From: Colivivens sp963640465
Lineage (GTDB): Bacteria > Bacteroidota > Bacteroidia > Bacteroidales > Bacteroidaceae
DNA: 64,000 nucleotides
Assembly (NCBI GenBank): GCA_963640465.1
Contig: CAVHYP010000003.1
Coordinates: forward strand, 1 to 64,000
Direction of reading: 5' to 3'
Shown here piece by piece: positions 26,401-35,169 of the stretch (position 1 is the first letter of the stretch; each line of letters starts with the position of its first letter). The position numbers were made by a program, and so were the translations under genes. The notes beneath the pieces are model-generated. The model saw only the letters and a list, made by a program, of their open reading frames with translations. It did not search any database and was not told where the DNA came from.

Positions 26401-27021
26401 ATGAAAAAGATTTTTAGTATTATCGCAGTTGTGGCAGCATTCGTTCTTGCTGTTCCTGCACAGGCTCAGGTTCAATTCGGTATCAAGGCTGGTTTGAACG
26501 TAAACAAAGTTAGTTTGAGCGATGTTGGTTCAAATTTTGACGGTGAAAACCGCACTGGTTTCTTTGCTGGTGTGACAGCAGACATCACTCTCCCAATCGT
26601 AGGTCTCGGTGCAGATATCTCAGTTCTTTATGACAATAAGGTTGCTGGAACTTCAGTGGGTGACAAGGATGTGGACAAAACACTGCAATACATTGATATT
26701 CCAATTAATATCAAGTATACACTTGGCTTTAGCAGTTTGGCAAGCGTTTACGTGGCAACCGGTCCACAGTTCGCCTTCAATATCGGTGACAGAAGTTGGG
26801 CTCTCTCCGACTTGAACAAGGATTGGGAACTGAAGAAGTCTGAATTCTCATGGAACGTAGGTGCAGGTATTACAGTTCGCAGCCACATCAGAATCGGCTA
26901 CAACTATAATATCGCAATTGGCAAGACTGCAGAATTCAAGGTTGAAGCTCTCGGACAGGATTTGGTCAAGGGTAAATTGAAGAATAATACTCATCAGATT
27001 TCTCTGACTTATTTGTTCTAA
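26401..27021 (+). CDS. Small outer-membrane beta-barrel protein (porin-like, PorT/OMP_b-brl family)
   Basis: A 206-residue protein with a signal peptide (MKKIFSIIAVVAAFVLAVPAQA, cleaved before QV). The mature part starts with VQFGIKAGLNVNKVSLS, the pattern of eight-stranded outer-membrane barrels in Bacteroidetes, and ends with the strand THQISLTYLF, terminal Phe included. Its own strong promoter and terminator make it a single-gene unit, divergent from the dcw cluster. Function is not known; such proteins are often abundant. Codon use looks like that of a well-expressed gene. Confidence 0.85.
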   Translation: MKKIFSIIAVVAAFVLAVPAQAQVQFGIKAGLNVNKVSLSDVGSNFDGENRTGFFAGVTADITLPIVGLGADISVLYDNKVAGTSVGDKDVDKTLQYIDIPINIKYTLGFSSLASVYVATGPQFAFNIGDRSWALSDLNKDWELKKSEFSWNVGAGITVRSHIRIGYNYNIAIGKTAEFKVEALGQDLVKGKLKNNTHQISLTYLF

Positions 27022-27052
27022 ATCCGATTTAATAAAACTGAAATACATAAGT

Positions 27053-27095
27053 GTGAACCTCTATCGATGAAATCGTGGAGGTTCACTCGTTTTCT
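27053..27095 (+). terminator. Terminator of the barrel gene
   Basis: Perfect 9-bp stem GTGAACCTC (27053-27061) with GAGGTTCAC (27078-27086), further pairing inside the loop (ATCGAT/ATCGT), followed by TCGTTTTCT. It lies 32 nt after the stop. Confidence 0.85.
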
Positions 27096-27177
27096 AAGGT
27101 CAATTGAGTCATGAAACTTAACCGGATTTTTGCCAATGTCACGTGGTCTCTCTTGGCGGCTAATAAAGCCCGTTTTA

Positions 27178-27262
27178 TTTCTCTGACTAGGAAAAATTCT
27201 TTTTTTCTGACTGGGAAAATAATTTTCTCTGACTAGGAAAATAAATCTCCCTAACTGGGAGG
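27178..27262. repeat. Tandem TCTCTGACTAGGAAAA repeats
   Basis: Three to four degenerate units of 20-25 bp with core TCTGACTAGGAAAA, at about 27181, 27206 and 27227, with a more diverged one at 27247. The same core occurs at 49800-49838 and 63969-63986. The remainder of 27096-27424 holds no gene. Confidence 0.75.
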
Positions 27263-27412
27263 AGAAATCCCGCTCCTGGGGAAGGTCGGTTTTTCTGGTT
27301 GGAAAGCGCTCTTTGGATGGCGGATTTACCTTGCTTTGTTCGCCATTCATTTGTTTTGCTTTGCCTATCAAAAAATCTTTCTTAACAGTGCCGATCTTTC
27401 CGATTATTTTGC

Positions 27413-27420
27413 TATCTTTG
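27413..27420 (+). promoter_or_regulatory. Possible -7 box of priA
   Basis: TATCTTTG matches the TAnnTTTG consensus but lies only 4 nt before the ATG, and no TTTG is found 19 nt upstream. If used, the mRNA would be nearly leaderless; it may instead be a chance match. Confidence 0.35.
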
Positions 27421-27424
27421 CATC

Positions 27425-29671
27425 ATGAAATTCGCAGACGTTATAATACCATTGCCTTTACAGGATGACTATACTTACAGCGTTCCCGATGAAATCGTGG
27501 AGAGCGTGCAAGTTGGTTGTCGTGTGCTTGTGCCGTTCGGTCAGCGCAAGACGTACATTGGTGTTGTCCGTCGCCTGCATGACAATCCGCCGACTGGTTA
27601 CAAGGTGAAACCTCTGTCGCGACTTATCGACTCTATGCCTGTTGTGCTTCCCCGGCAACTTGAACTCTGGGAATGGATTGCCAGCTACTATATCTGTCCG
27701 TTGGGCGATGTCTACAATGCAGCCTTGCCTGCCGGACTGAAGGACAATGGTTTCCGTCCGAAGACAGAAACGCTGGTTCGCTTGTCGGATACGGTGGATT
27801 CGTCGAAACTTGATATCATCGTCAACTTCCTCAAGAAGACGAAGAAACAGCAGGTTCTGTTCGAGACTTTCATCGAGATGTCGGGCTGCGGTCGTCTTTC
27901 CGAACCTAAACCAGTGGCGAAGTCCGAACTGATACACATGTGCGCAGTAACAAATGCCGCGTTCAAGGGACTCATCGACAAACATTTGCTTGTGCAGTAT
28001 GAACATGAAATCTGTCGGTTAAATTACGGTGAGTCCGTCTCGACTACACTTAATCCGCTCAATGAAAACCAACGGCAGGCTGAGAATGAAATCAACCGAT
28101 TGTTTGAAACCAAGAATGTTGTGCTGCTGCATGGAGTGACATCAAGTGGAAAGACAGAGATTTACATTCATGAGATAAAACGGATGATGGCAGAAGGTAA
28201 GCAAGTGCTTTACCTCTTGCCGGAAATTGCCCTGACTACACAGATAACCGAACGATTGCACCGTGTCTTTGGCGACGGTATGGGTGTGTATCATTCCAAG
28301 TTCTCGGATGCAGAACGGGTGGAGGTTTACAATAAACAGCTGTCCGACAGTCCCTTTCAATTGATTCTCGGTGTGCGTTCTTCCGTTTTCCTGCCTTTCA
28401 AGAATCTCGGACTGGTGGTGGTGGACGAGGAGCATGAAACGTCCTACAAGCAGCAGGACCCGGCTCCGCGCTATCATGCAAGAAACTGTGCGATTGTACT
28501 TGCCAACCAGTTTCGTGCCAAGGTGCTGCTCGGAACTGCTACACCGAGTCTGGAAACCTACAGCATGGCAAAGGCAGACAAGTACGGCTACGTCCGCCTG
28601 TCGAAACGCTATATGGACATGCAACTCCCTGACATCGAATTAATCGATATTAAACGCCTGCGGTTCCAAAAGCGGATGAAAGGTCCGTTCTCTTTGCGCT
28701 TGATCGATTCCATCGGTGAATCGCTTGCCAACGAAGAACAGGTGATTCTCTTCCAGAACCGTCGTGGCTATTCCAATTTTATCCAGTGTAAGACTTGTGG
28801 GTGGGTTCCGCGCTGCGAGCATTGTGACGTGAGCCTTACATACCACAAAGGCTGCAGCCAACTGGTGTGCCACTATTGTGGAAAAGTCTACGACCTGCCG
28901 TCTAAATGTCCAAACTGCGAGGAGATGAATTTTGTTGATGTCGGCATTGGAACAGAAAAGATTGAGTCGTTGGTACATAAGTATTTTCCTGATGCACGGA
29001 CGGTCAGGATGGACATTGATACAGCCCATACGAGGGCTGCCTACGAACGAATCATACAGGACTTTGCCCAACATAAATACGATGTTCTCATCGGAACACA
29101 GATGGTTACCAAAGGGTTGGACTTCGACAATGTGAGCGTTGTCGGCATACTCGATGCTGATACGCTGCTGAACATTCCGGACTTCAGAAGCCATGAACGT
29201 GCGTTCCACGTCTTGGCGCAGGTGGCAGGCAGGGCAGGACGAAAACACCGGAAGGGGAAGGTCGTGCTGCAAACCCGTTCCATCGATTCGGATATAATCT
29301 CGTTTGTGGCATCAAATGATTATGAGTCAATGTATAATATGCAGATGGAAGAGCGTAAGCTGTTTCATTACCCACCATACTTCCGGCTGATAAATGTGTA
29401 TCTGCGCCACCGCGACTCTGTGAGAGTGGACGTGTTGGCTGCGGACATGGCTCGTCTGCTCAGGCAATCGTTTGGCGAAAGGGTGCTTGGACCGGACAAA
29501 CCGCCAGTGTCGAGGGTGCAGTCGATGTTTATCCGCAAGCTCATAATCAAGATTGAGAAGAAATCGTCGGTGTCAAAAGTAAGGGACATATTGATGGCAA
29601 TCCAGTCGCAGATTATGGAGCAACCGAGCGCAAGCGGTTTACAGGTTTACTACGATGTTGACCCGATGTGA
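27425..29671 (+). CDS. priA: Primosomal protein N' (replication restart helicase PriA)
   Basis: A 748-residue 3'-5' helicase that reloads the replisome at collapsed forks. The N-terminal DNA-binding domain (about 1-200) is followed by the helicase core: Walker A GVTSSGKTEIY near 236-246 and DEEH near 334-337. The two zinc-binding modules (CKTCGW..CEHC, CHYC..CPNC; about 456-498) are complete. The C-terminal domain ends ASGLQVYYDVDPM. All catalytic features are present and the length is standard. A repetitive spacer follows. Confidence 0.97.
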   Translation: MKFADVIIPLPLQDDYTYSVPDEIVESVQVGCRVLVPFGQRKTYIGVVRRLHDNPPTGYKVKPLSRLIDSMPVVLPRQLELWEWIASYYICPLGDVYNAALPAGLKDNGFRPKTETLVRLSDTVDSSKLDIIVNFLKKTKKQQVLFETFIEMSGCGRLSEPKPVAKSELIHMCAVTNAAFKGLIDKHLLVQYEHEICRLNYGESVSTTLNPLNENQRQAENEINRLFETKNVVLLHGVTSSGKTEIYIHEIKRMMAEGKQVLYLLPEIALTTQITERLHRVFGDGMGVYHSKFSDAERVEVYNKQLSDSPFQLILGVRSSVFLPFKNLGLVVVDEEHETSYKQQDPAPRYHARNCAIVLANQFRAKVLLGTATPSLETYSMAKADKYGYVRLSKRYMDMQLPDIELIDIKRLRFQKRMKGPFSLRLIDSIGESLANEEQVILFQNRRGYSNFIQCKTCGWVPRCEHCDVSLTYHKGCSQLVCHYCGKVYDLPSKCPNCEEMNFVDVGIGTEKIESLVHKYFPDARTVRMDIDTAHTRAAYERIIQDFAQHKYDVLIGTQMVTKGLDFDNVSVVGILDADTLLNIPDFRSHERAFHVLAQVAGRAGRKHRKGKVVLQTRSIDSDIISFVASNDYESMYNMQMEERKLFHYPPYFRLINVYLRHRDSVRVDVLAADMARLLRQSFGERVLGPDKPPVSRVQSMFIRKLIIKIEKKSSVSKVRDILMAIQSQIMEQPSASGLQVYYDVDPM

Positions 29672-29830
29672 TGTTGGCGCGATGCTTGTATGATGTGAAG
29701 TTGTGTGATGGCTGCATGATGTGAAACTGTGTGATGCCTGCACAATGTGATGTTGCCACAATGCTGCGCAATGTGATTGTTGCAAGTTGTTTGCATGATG
29801 TGATTGTTGTGTGATGTTGGCAATTTGACG
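29662..29830 (+). repeat. TGATGTG-rich degenerate repeat after priA
   Basis: Short units such as GCATGATGTGA, GTTGTGTGATG and CACAATGTGATGTTG recur about ten times. They resemble the end of priA itself (GATGTTGACCCGATGTGA), which carries the stop codon. No gene is supported here. Confidence 0.7.
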
Positions 29831-29877
29831 CTTGGTTCCGTTATTTGCCTGTAAAGTTGTTGAAAAAGGCAGACTCC

Positions 29878-29909
29878 TTTGGCTATGTGGCTGAAAAGCC
29901 TTACCTTTG
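29878..29909 (+). promoter_or_regulatory. Promoter of the threonine operon
   Basis: TTTG at 29878-29881 and TACCTTTG at 29902-29909, 20 nt apart; the thrA ATG is at 29951. A small GGCTGAAAAGCC hairpin sits between the two elements. I see no Thr-rich leader peptide or attenuator. Confidence 0.75.
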
Positions 29910-29950
29910 TGGCCAAATTATATATAGAAGTAAACGAAGAATCCTAAACG

Positions 29951-32380
29951 ATGAAAGTATTGAAATTTGGCGGGACATCCGTAGGTTCCGTAGAAAGTAT
30001 TCTTAATGTAAAGAAAATCGTTGAGGCTCAGACAGAGCCGGTCGTTGTTGTTGTCTCAGCTCTTGGCGGGTTGACGGACAAACTGATAAGTACGTCCAAA
30101 CTTGCCCAGGCGGGTGATGCCAAGTACTTGGATGCCTATTATGAGATGGTGCTCAGACATCATGACATGATAGAGAAAATCATTACGGACAGCGCAAAGA
30201 AAGAGGCTCTCTTGAAAGAAATAGATGGACTGTTGGCTGACTTGAAAAGCATCTATCAGGGTGTGTTCCTTATTCATGACCTGTCAGAAAAGACGTCCAA
30301 CGCAATCGTGAGCTATGGAGAGAGGATGTCGTCAAGAATCTGTGCAGCATTGATAAAGGATGCAGCATTGTATGATTCGCTCTCTTTCATAAGAACCGAG
30401 AAGAAACAAAACCGCAACTTCCTTGCCGACGAAGCAACAGACGGCCTCGTCAAAGAAGCATTCAAACAACCATTTAAGGTGGCTGTTGCCGGTGGATTTA
30501 TCTCCAGAGACGTACATACTGGCGAGATAACCAATTTGGGAAGAGGCGGAAGCGACTATACAGCAAGTATCATTGCAGCTACGCTTGACGCAAGTGCATT
30601 GGAGATTTGGACTGACGTCGACGGATTTATGACTGCTGACCCACGAATCATCAATACCGCATACACTATTGACAGCCTCAGCTATGTGGAGGCAATGGAA
30701 TTGTGCAACTTCGGTGCAAAGGTGGTTTATCCTCCTACAATCTATCCTGTCTGCATAAAGAACATTCCGATATATATCAAGAATACGTTCCATCCAGAGG
30801 CAGTGGGTACTGTCATCGCACAGGGATTGCATGACACACAACGTGCAATCAAGGGCATCAGCTCAATCAACAACATGAGTCTGATTACGGTTTCTGGACT
30901 GTCAATGGTAGGTGTGATTGGGGTCAATCGCCGAATCTTTACAGTTCTTGCCGATAACCAGATAAGCGTGTTCCTCGTAAGTCAGGCTTCTTCAGAAAGC
31001 AGTACATCGATAGGTGTGCGCAATGAAGATGCAGAACTTGCCTGCAACGTGCTGGATGAAGAGTTCGCCAAGGAAATAGAGATGGGGGCAATGTTCCCAA
31101 TGACAGTGGAGAGCAATCTTGCGACGGTGGCTGTCGTCGGCGAGAACATGAAGCACACACCAGGTATTGCAGGAAAATTGTTCGGCACCTTGGGACGCAA
31201 CGGTATAAGTGTCATTGCCTGTGCTCAAGGCGCATCCGAGACAAACATCTCGTTCGTTGTGGAAAGTCGTTTGCTGCGTAAGTCGCTCAATGTCATTCAC
31301 GACAACTTCTTCCTTTCTGCATACCAGGAGTTGAACCTCTTTATCTGCGGAGTGGGAACAGTCGGCGGAAGTCTGCTGCAACAGATTGCCCATCAGCGCG
31401 ACAAACTGAAGAAAGAACGTAACCTGCTGTTGAATGTTGTTGGAATAGCAAGCAGCAAGAAGGCGGTGTTCGACCGTAATGGCATAGACTTGGACAACTA
31501 TAAGACGATTCTTGAGAACAGTGAAGCCAGTGACATAACTCGGCTGAAGAATGAGGTGATAGGAATGAACATCTTCAATTCCGTATTTGTAGACTGCACT
31601 GCCAGCCAGGAAGTTGCAGCTCTTTACAATGACTTCTTTGAACACAGCATATCGGTGGTTGCAGCAAACAAGATTGCAGCTTCATCCGATTATGACGACT
31701 ATGTGCTTCTCAAGCGTACAGCACGCAAACGCAATGTCAAGTTCTTGTTTGAAACAAACGTGGGAGCAGGACTTCCTGTAATCAATACAATCAACGACTT
31801 GATAAACAGTGGGGACAAGATTCTGAAGATTGAGGCAATACTTAGTGGTACGCTGAACTATATCTTCAATACAGTCAGTGCTGATGTTCCGTTCAGTGAA
31901 GCTGTGCGCCGCTCAAAGGAAGAGGGCTATTCGGAACCGGATCCTCGTGTCGACTTGAGCGGAAAAGACGTGATACGTAAGCTCGTGATTCTTTCGCGTG
32001 AAGCTGGATATAAAATCAACCAGGAGGATGTGGAACGCCATCTGTTCGTTCCCGACGATTACTTCGAAGGTTCGTTGGAGAACTTCTGGCAGAAGTTGCC
32101 TGCACTTGATGCAGAGTTCGAGGCAAAACGACAAGTCTTGGCAAAGGACGGAAAGCACTGGCGCTTTGTGGCAAAGCTCGTAGACGGAAAAGCCAGCGTG
32201 TCTCTCGATGCAGTTTCATCAGACCATTCATTCTATCATCTGGAGGGTTCGAACAATATCATCCTTCTTACGACAGAACGCTATCATGACTATCCGATGC
32301 TGATTCAGGGTTATGGTGCAGGAGCAAGCGTAACTGCTGCCGGAGTATTTGCTGACATCATGAGTATTGCAAATATCTGA
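29951..32380 (+). CDS. thrA: Bifunctional aspartate kinase / homoserine dehydrogenase I
   Basis: Catalyses the first and third steps from aspartate to threonine and methionine. The kinase domain begins with KFGGTSVGS (residues 5-13); ACT regulatory domains follow at about 310-460; the homoserine dehydrogenase part starts with the NAD(P)-binding loop GVGTVGGSLL near 467 and contains GAGLPVINTI and LSGTLNYIFN. The 809 residues match the fused enterobacterial type. First gene of thrA-apgM-thrC, so it probably supplies threonine mainly. Confidence 0.97.
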   Translation: MKVLKFGGTSVGSVESILNVKKIVEAQTEPVVVVVSALGGLTDKLISTSKLAQAGDAKYLDAYYEMVLRHHDMIEKIITDSAKKEALLKEIDGLLADLKSIYQGVFLIHDLSEKTSNAIVSYGERMSSRICAALIKDAALYDSLSFIRTEKKQNRNFLADEATDGLVKEAFKQPFKVAVAGGFISRDVHTGEITNLGRGGSDYTASIIAATLDASALEIWTDVDGFMTADPRIINTAYTIDSLSYVEAMELCNFGAKVVYPPTIYPVCIKNIPIYIKNTFHPEAVGTVIAQGLHDTQRAIKGISSINNMSLITVSGLSMVGVIGVNRRIFTVLADNQISVFLVSQASSESSTSIGVRNEDAELACNVLDEEFAKEIEMGAMFPMTVESNLATVAVVGENMKHTPGIAGKLFGTLGRNGISVIACAQGASETNISFVVESRLLRKSLNVIHDNFFLSAYQELNLFICGVGTVGGSLLQQIAHQRDKLKKERNLLLNVVGIASSKKAVFDRNGIDLDNYKTILENSEASDITRLKNEVIGMNIFNSVFVDCTASQEVAALYNDFFEHSISVVAANKIAASSDYDDYVLLKRTARKRNVKFLFETNVGAGLPVINTINDLINSGDKILKIEAILSGTLNYIFNTVSADVPFSEAVRRSKEEGYSEPDPRVDLSGKDVIRKLVILSREAGYKINQEDVERHLFVPDDYFEGSLENFWQKLPALDAEFEAKRQVLAKDGKHWRFVAKLVDGKASVSLDAVSSDHSFYHLEGSNNIILLTTERYHDYPMLIQGYGAGASVTAAGVFADIMSIANI

Positions 32381-32407
32381 TGCTGATGATGGACTGCTGA
32401 CGGATTT

Positions 32408-32487
32408 GTCGACTATGAACGGCAGATAGGACACAATAGTAGGATGCGTCGGACCGCGAACGGCAGGTAGAACACAATAGTTGGAAA
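32408..32487 (+). repeat. 40-bp imperfect tandem duplication before apgM
   Basis: Units 32408-32447 and 32448-32487 share GAACGGCAG, then ACACAATAGT, and differ at scattered positions. The second unit ends 4 nt before the apgM start codon, so it overlaps the place of the ribosome binding site. Confidence 0.8.
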
Positions 32488-32491
32488 CAAA

Positions 32492-33703
32492 ATGAAACAC
32501 ATTATTATTTTAGGTGACGGAATGGCAGACTGGTCCGAGGAAAGTCTTGGCGGCAAGACTCTCCTGCAGTATGCAAAGACTCCGTACATGGATATGCTTG
32601 CCAAGAAAGGGCAGACCGGTATGCTCAAGACTGTGCCAGATGGCTTCCATCCGGGAAGTGAGGTGGCAAACAGCAGCATATTGGGCTACGACCAACACGA
32701 AGTGTACGAAGGACGAGGTCCGTTGGAGGCTGCCAGCATAGGCGTAGAACTTGCGCCCGACGACATGGCAATACGTTGCAATCTGATTTGTATAGAAGGA
32801 GACAAGATAAAGAACCACTCATGTGGAAGATTGGAAACGGAAGAGGGAGATGTCCTGATAAAATACTTGCAGGAGAACTTGGGCAATGACCATGTCCATT
32901 TCTACACAGGAGTGCAGTACCGACATCTTTTGGTTATCAAAGGTGGAAACAAGCACATAAAGTGCGTGCCGCCACATGATGTGCCAGGTCAGGCTTGGCG
33001 CCCTCTGCTGATAAAGGCAGAAATCCCAGAGGCGGAAGAAACTGCAAAGCTACTGAATGGTTTGATTGTCAAGTCACAGGAATTGCTGGCAAACCATCCG
33101 TTGAATGTGCAAAGAATAAAAGAAGGCAAAGACCCTGCAAATTCCATCTGGCCATGGGCTGGTGGCTATCGTCCACACATGATACCGTTGACAACCACTT
33201 TCCCCCAGATACACAGAGGTGCAGTCATAACTGCCGTAGACTTGATAAGAGGAATAGGTTCGCTTGCAGGACTGAGAGTCATTAACGTGCCTGGAGCCAC
33301 AGGTCTGTATGATACAAACTATGAAGGGAAGGCACAGGCTGCGATTGATGCGCTCAAGACCGATGATTTTGTCTACTTGCATATAGAAGCAAGCGATGAG
33401 GCTGGGCATGATGGCAACTTGCAGTTAAAGCTGACAACAATAGAGAATCTCGACAGCAGAGCCGTAGGCCCTATCTATGAGGCAGTGAAAGATTGGGAAG
33501 AACCAGTATGTATCGCGGTGTTGCCCGATCATCCCACTCCAGTACGTCACCGTACACATACCAATGAACCGGTACCTTTCCTTATATATGCACCGGGAAT
33601 AAAACCTGATGGTGTCGAGACATTCGATGAAGTGGCATGCAAGGAAGGCGTGTTCGGACAGTTGCAGAAAGATGAATTTATTAAAGCAGTAATGAGTATA
33701 TGA
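32492..33703 (+). CDS. apgM: ApgM-type phosphoglycerate mutase homologue, probable homoserine kinase
   Basis: A 403-residue member of the alkaline-phosphatase superfamily, related to archaeal cofactor-independent phosphoglycerate mutase. The metal/nucleophile motif GDGMADW is at residues 8-14 and SEVANSSILGYD lies near 55-66; metal-binding HIEASDEAGHDG is near 295-306. It sits between thrA and thrC, where no thrB-type homoserine kinase is present, and overlaps thrC by 4 nt. Members in this position have been proposed to be the missing homoserine kinase. The enzymatic role is inferred from context; the protein family is clear. Confidence 0.85.
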   Translation: MKHIIILGDGMADWSEESLGGKTLLQYAKTPYMDMLAKKGQTGMLKTVPDGFHPGSEVANSSILGYDQHEVYEGRGPLEAASIGVELAPDDMAIRCNLICIEGDKIKNHSCGRLETEEGDVLIKYLQENLGNDHVHFYTGVQYRHLLVIKGGNKHIKCVPPHDVPGQAWRPLLIKAEIPEAEETAKLLNGLIVKSQELLANHPLNVQRIKEGKDPANSIWPWAGGYRPHMIPLTTTFPQIHRGAVITAVDLIRGIGSLAGLRVINVPGATGLYDTNYEGKAQAAIDALKTDDFVYLHIEASDEAGHDGNLQLKLTTIENLDSRAVGPIYEAVKDWEEPVCIAVLPDHPTPVRHRTHTNEPVPFLIYAPGIKPDGVETFDEVACKEGVFGQLQKDEFIKAVMSI

Positions 33704-35010
33704 AGTTTTATAGTACTAATGGAAATGCCCCTGTGGCAGATTTGGAAAAGGCTGTAGTCAAAGGACTTGCAGAGGACAAGGGCTTGTACATGCCTGAGTC
33801 AATAAAGACGTTGCCACAGTCATTCTTCGACAGCATACAAGACAAATCATTTCAAGAGATTGCCTACGTTGTGGCAGATGCCTTCTTCGGAGAAGATGTA
33901 GACGCGGAATCCCTGCGTGCAATTGTCTACGACACACTTTCTTTTGATTGTCCTGTGAAGAAAGTCACTGACTCTATATACTCATTGGAGCTTTTCCATG
34001 GTCCGACACTCGCATTCAAGGATGTAGGTGCAAGGTTTATGGCAAGACTTCTGCAGTATTTCCTCAAGAAAGAGGGCGGCAATGGACAGGTGAACGTGCT
34101 AGTCGCAACGTCTGGTGACACAGGCAGTGCTGTGGCAAATGGTTTCCTCGGAGTAGATGGCATTCATGTCTATGTGCTTTATCCAAAAGGCAAGGTGAGC
34201 CCAATTCAGGAATGTCAGTTCACGACGCTTGGAAAGAATATAACTGCAATAGAAGTTGACGGAGTCTTTGACGATTGCCAGGCATTGGTGAAGTCTGCAT
34301 TTATGGATGCCGACCTTAATAAACGCCTCAAGCTTACTTCGGCAAACAGTATCAATGTTGCACGTTTCCTTCCACAGAGCTTCTATTATTTCTATGCCTA
34401 TGCGCAGATGAAAAAGAAAGGATTGGCAGACAATCTTGTGTTCTGTGTTCCTTCTGGCAATTTCGGTAATATATGCGCAGGGCTCTTTGCCAGGAGAATG
34501 TGCTTGCCGGTTAAGTATTTTATTGCAGCCAATAATGCAAACAGCGTCTTTTATGATTATCTGCAGACTGGCGAGTATAAGCCTCGTCCTTCTGTTCAGA
34601 CAATAGCCAATGCAATGGATGTGGGCGATCCAAGCAACTTCGCCCGTATATATGACTTGTATGGTAAGAATCATGATGCAATAACTGCAGATATCAGCGG
34701 AACAACATTCTCTGACGAACAGATTGCAGATACGATACGCGAAGTCTATAAGACTACTGGATACGTGTGTGATCCGCATGGGGCATGTGGCTATCGCGCG
34801 TTGTCGGAGCAATTGAAACAAGGAGACACGGGTGTGTTTCTTGAGACTGCTCATCCGGCCAAATTCAAGAGTACGGTTGATGGCATTGTTGGACTTGATA
34901 TCAATATCCCGGAAAAATTGCTTGCCTTCATGAAAGGAGAGAAGCAATCGGTTCAGATGTCAAAGGACTTCGATGCTTTCAAGCAGTACTTGATGCAGAA
35001 TGCTGATTAG
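33700..35010 (+). CDS. thrC: Threonine synthase
   Basis: PLP-dependent enzyme converting O-phosphohomoserine to threonine. The PLP lysine is in LAFKDVGARF (Lys near residue 107) and the phosphate-binding loop is VATSGDTGSAV. The 436 residues fit the family's shorter class. The ATG overlaps the apgM stop by 4 nt (ATGA), so the pair is translationally coupled, supporting a shared pathway. Confidence 0.96.
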   Translation: MKFYSTNGNAPVADLEKAVVKGLAEDKGLYMPESIKTLPQSFFDSIQDKSFQEIAYVVADAFFGEDVDAESLRAIVYDTLSFDCPVKKVTDSIYSLELFHGPTLAFKDVGARFMARLLQYFLKKEGGNGQVNVLVATSGDTGSAVANGFLGVDGIHVYVLYPKGKVSPIQECQFTTLGKNITAIEVDGVFDDCQALVKSAFMDADLNKRLKLTSANSINVARFLPQSFYYFYAYAQMKKKGLADNLVFCVPSGNFGNICAGLFARRMCLPVKYFIAANNANSVFYDYLQTGEYKPRPSVQTIANAMDVGDPSNFARIYDLYGKNHDAITADISGTTFSDEQIADTIREVYKTTGYVCDPHGACGYRALSEQLKQGDTGVFLETAHPAKFKSTVDGIVGLDINIPEKLLAFMKGEKQSVQMSKDFDAFKQYLMQNAD

Positions 35011-35169
35011 CAACAATCGGTCGTGTGACGATTGACAACCGGCCGTATGGTGACGGATAATAGTTCGTATGACGACGGACAATCAGTCGTAGAACTGTAA
35101 ACCAAAACTTTCCTCATTTTCAATACTTGTAGAACTTGTATTAGTAACAAACGTATTAGTAACGAACGT
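35011..35169 (+). repeat. Repetitive spacer between thrC and the HAD gene
   Basis: Decayed units around GTCGTGTGACGATTG, CGTATGGTGACGGATAA and CGTATGACGACGGACAA occupy 35011-35090. A second, sharper tandem repeat of 15 bp, GTATTAGTAACRAAC, is at 35138-35152 and 35153-35167; its third, partial copy begins GT and then ATG, which is the start codon of the next gene. Confidence 0.7.

Noticed and set aside
27178..27262. CRISPR array
   Set aside because: Units are 20-25 bp with no distinct spacers and no cas genes in the window; this is a degenerate tandem repeat.
29672..29950. Threonine attenuator leader peptide
   Set aside because: No short frame rich in Thr/Ile codons and no alternative terminator hairpins were found; the stretch is a TGATGTG repeat.
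34099..34947. 282-codon minus frame inside thrC
   Set aside because: Antisense to a clear threonine synthase; the composition is that of a shadow frame.
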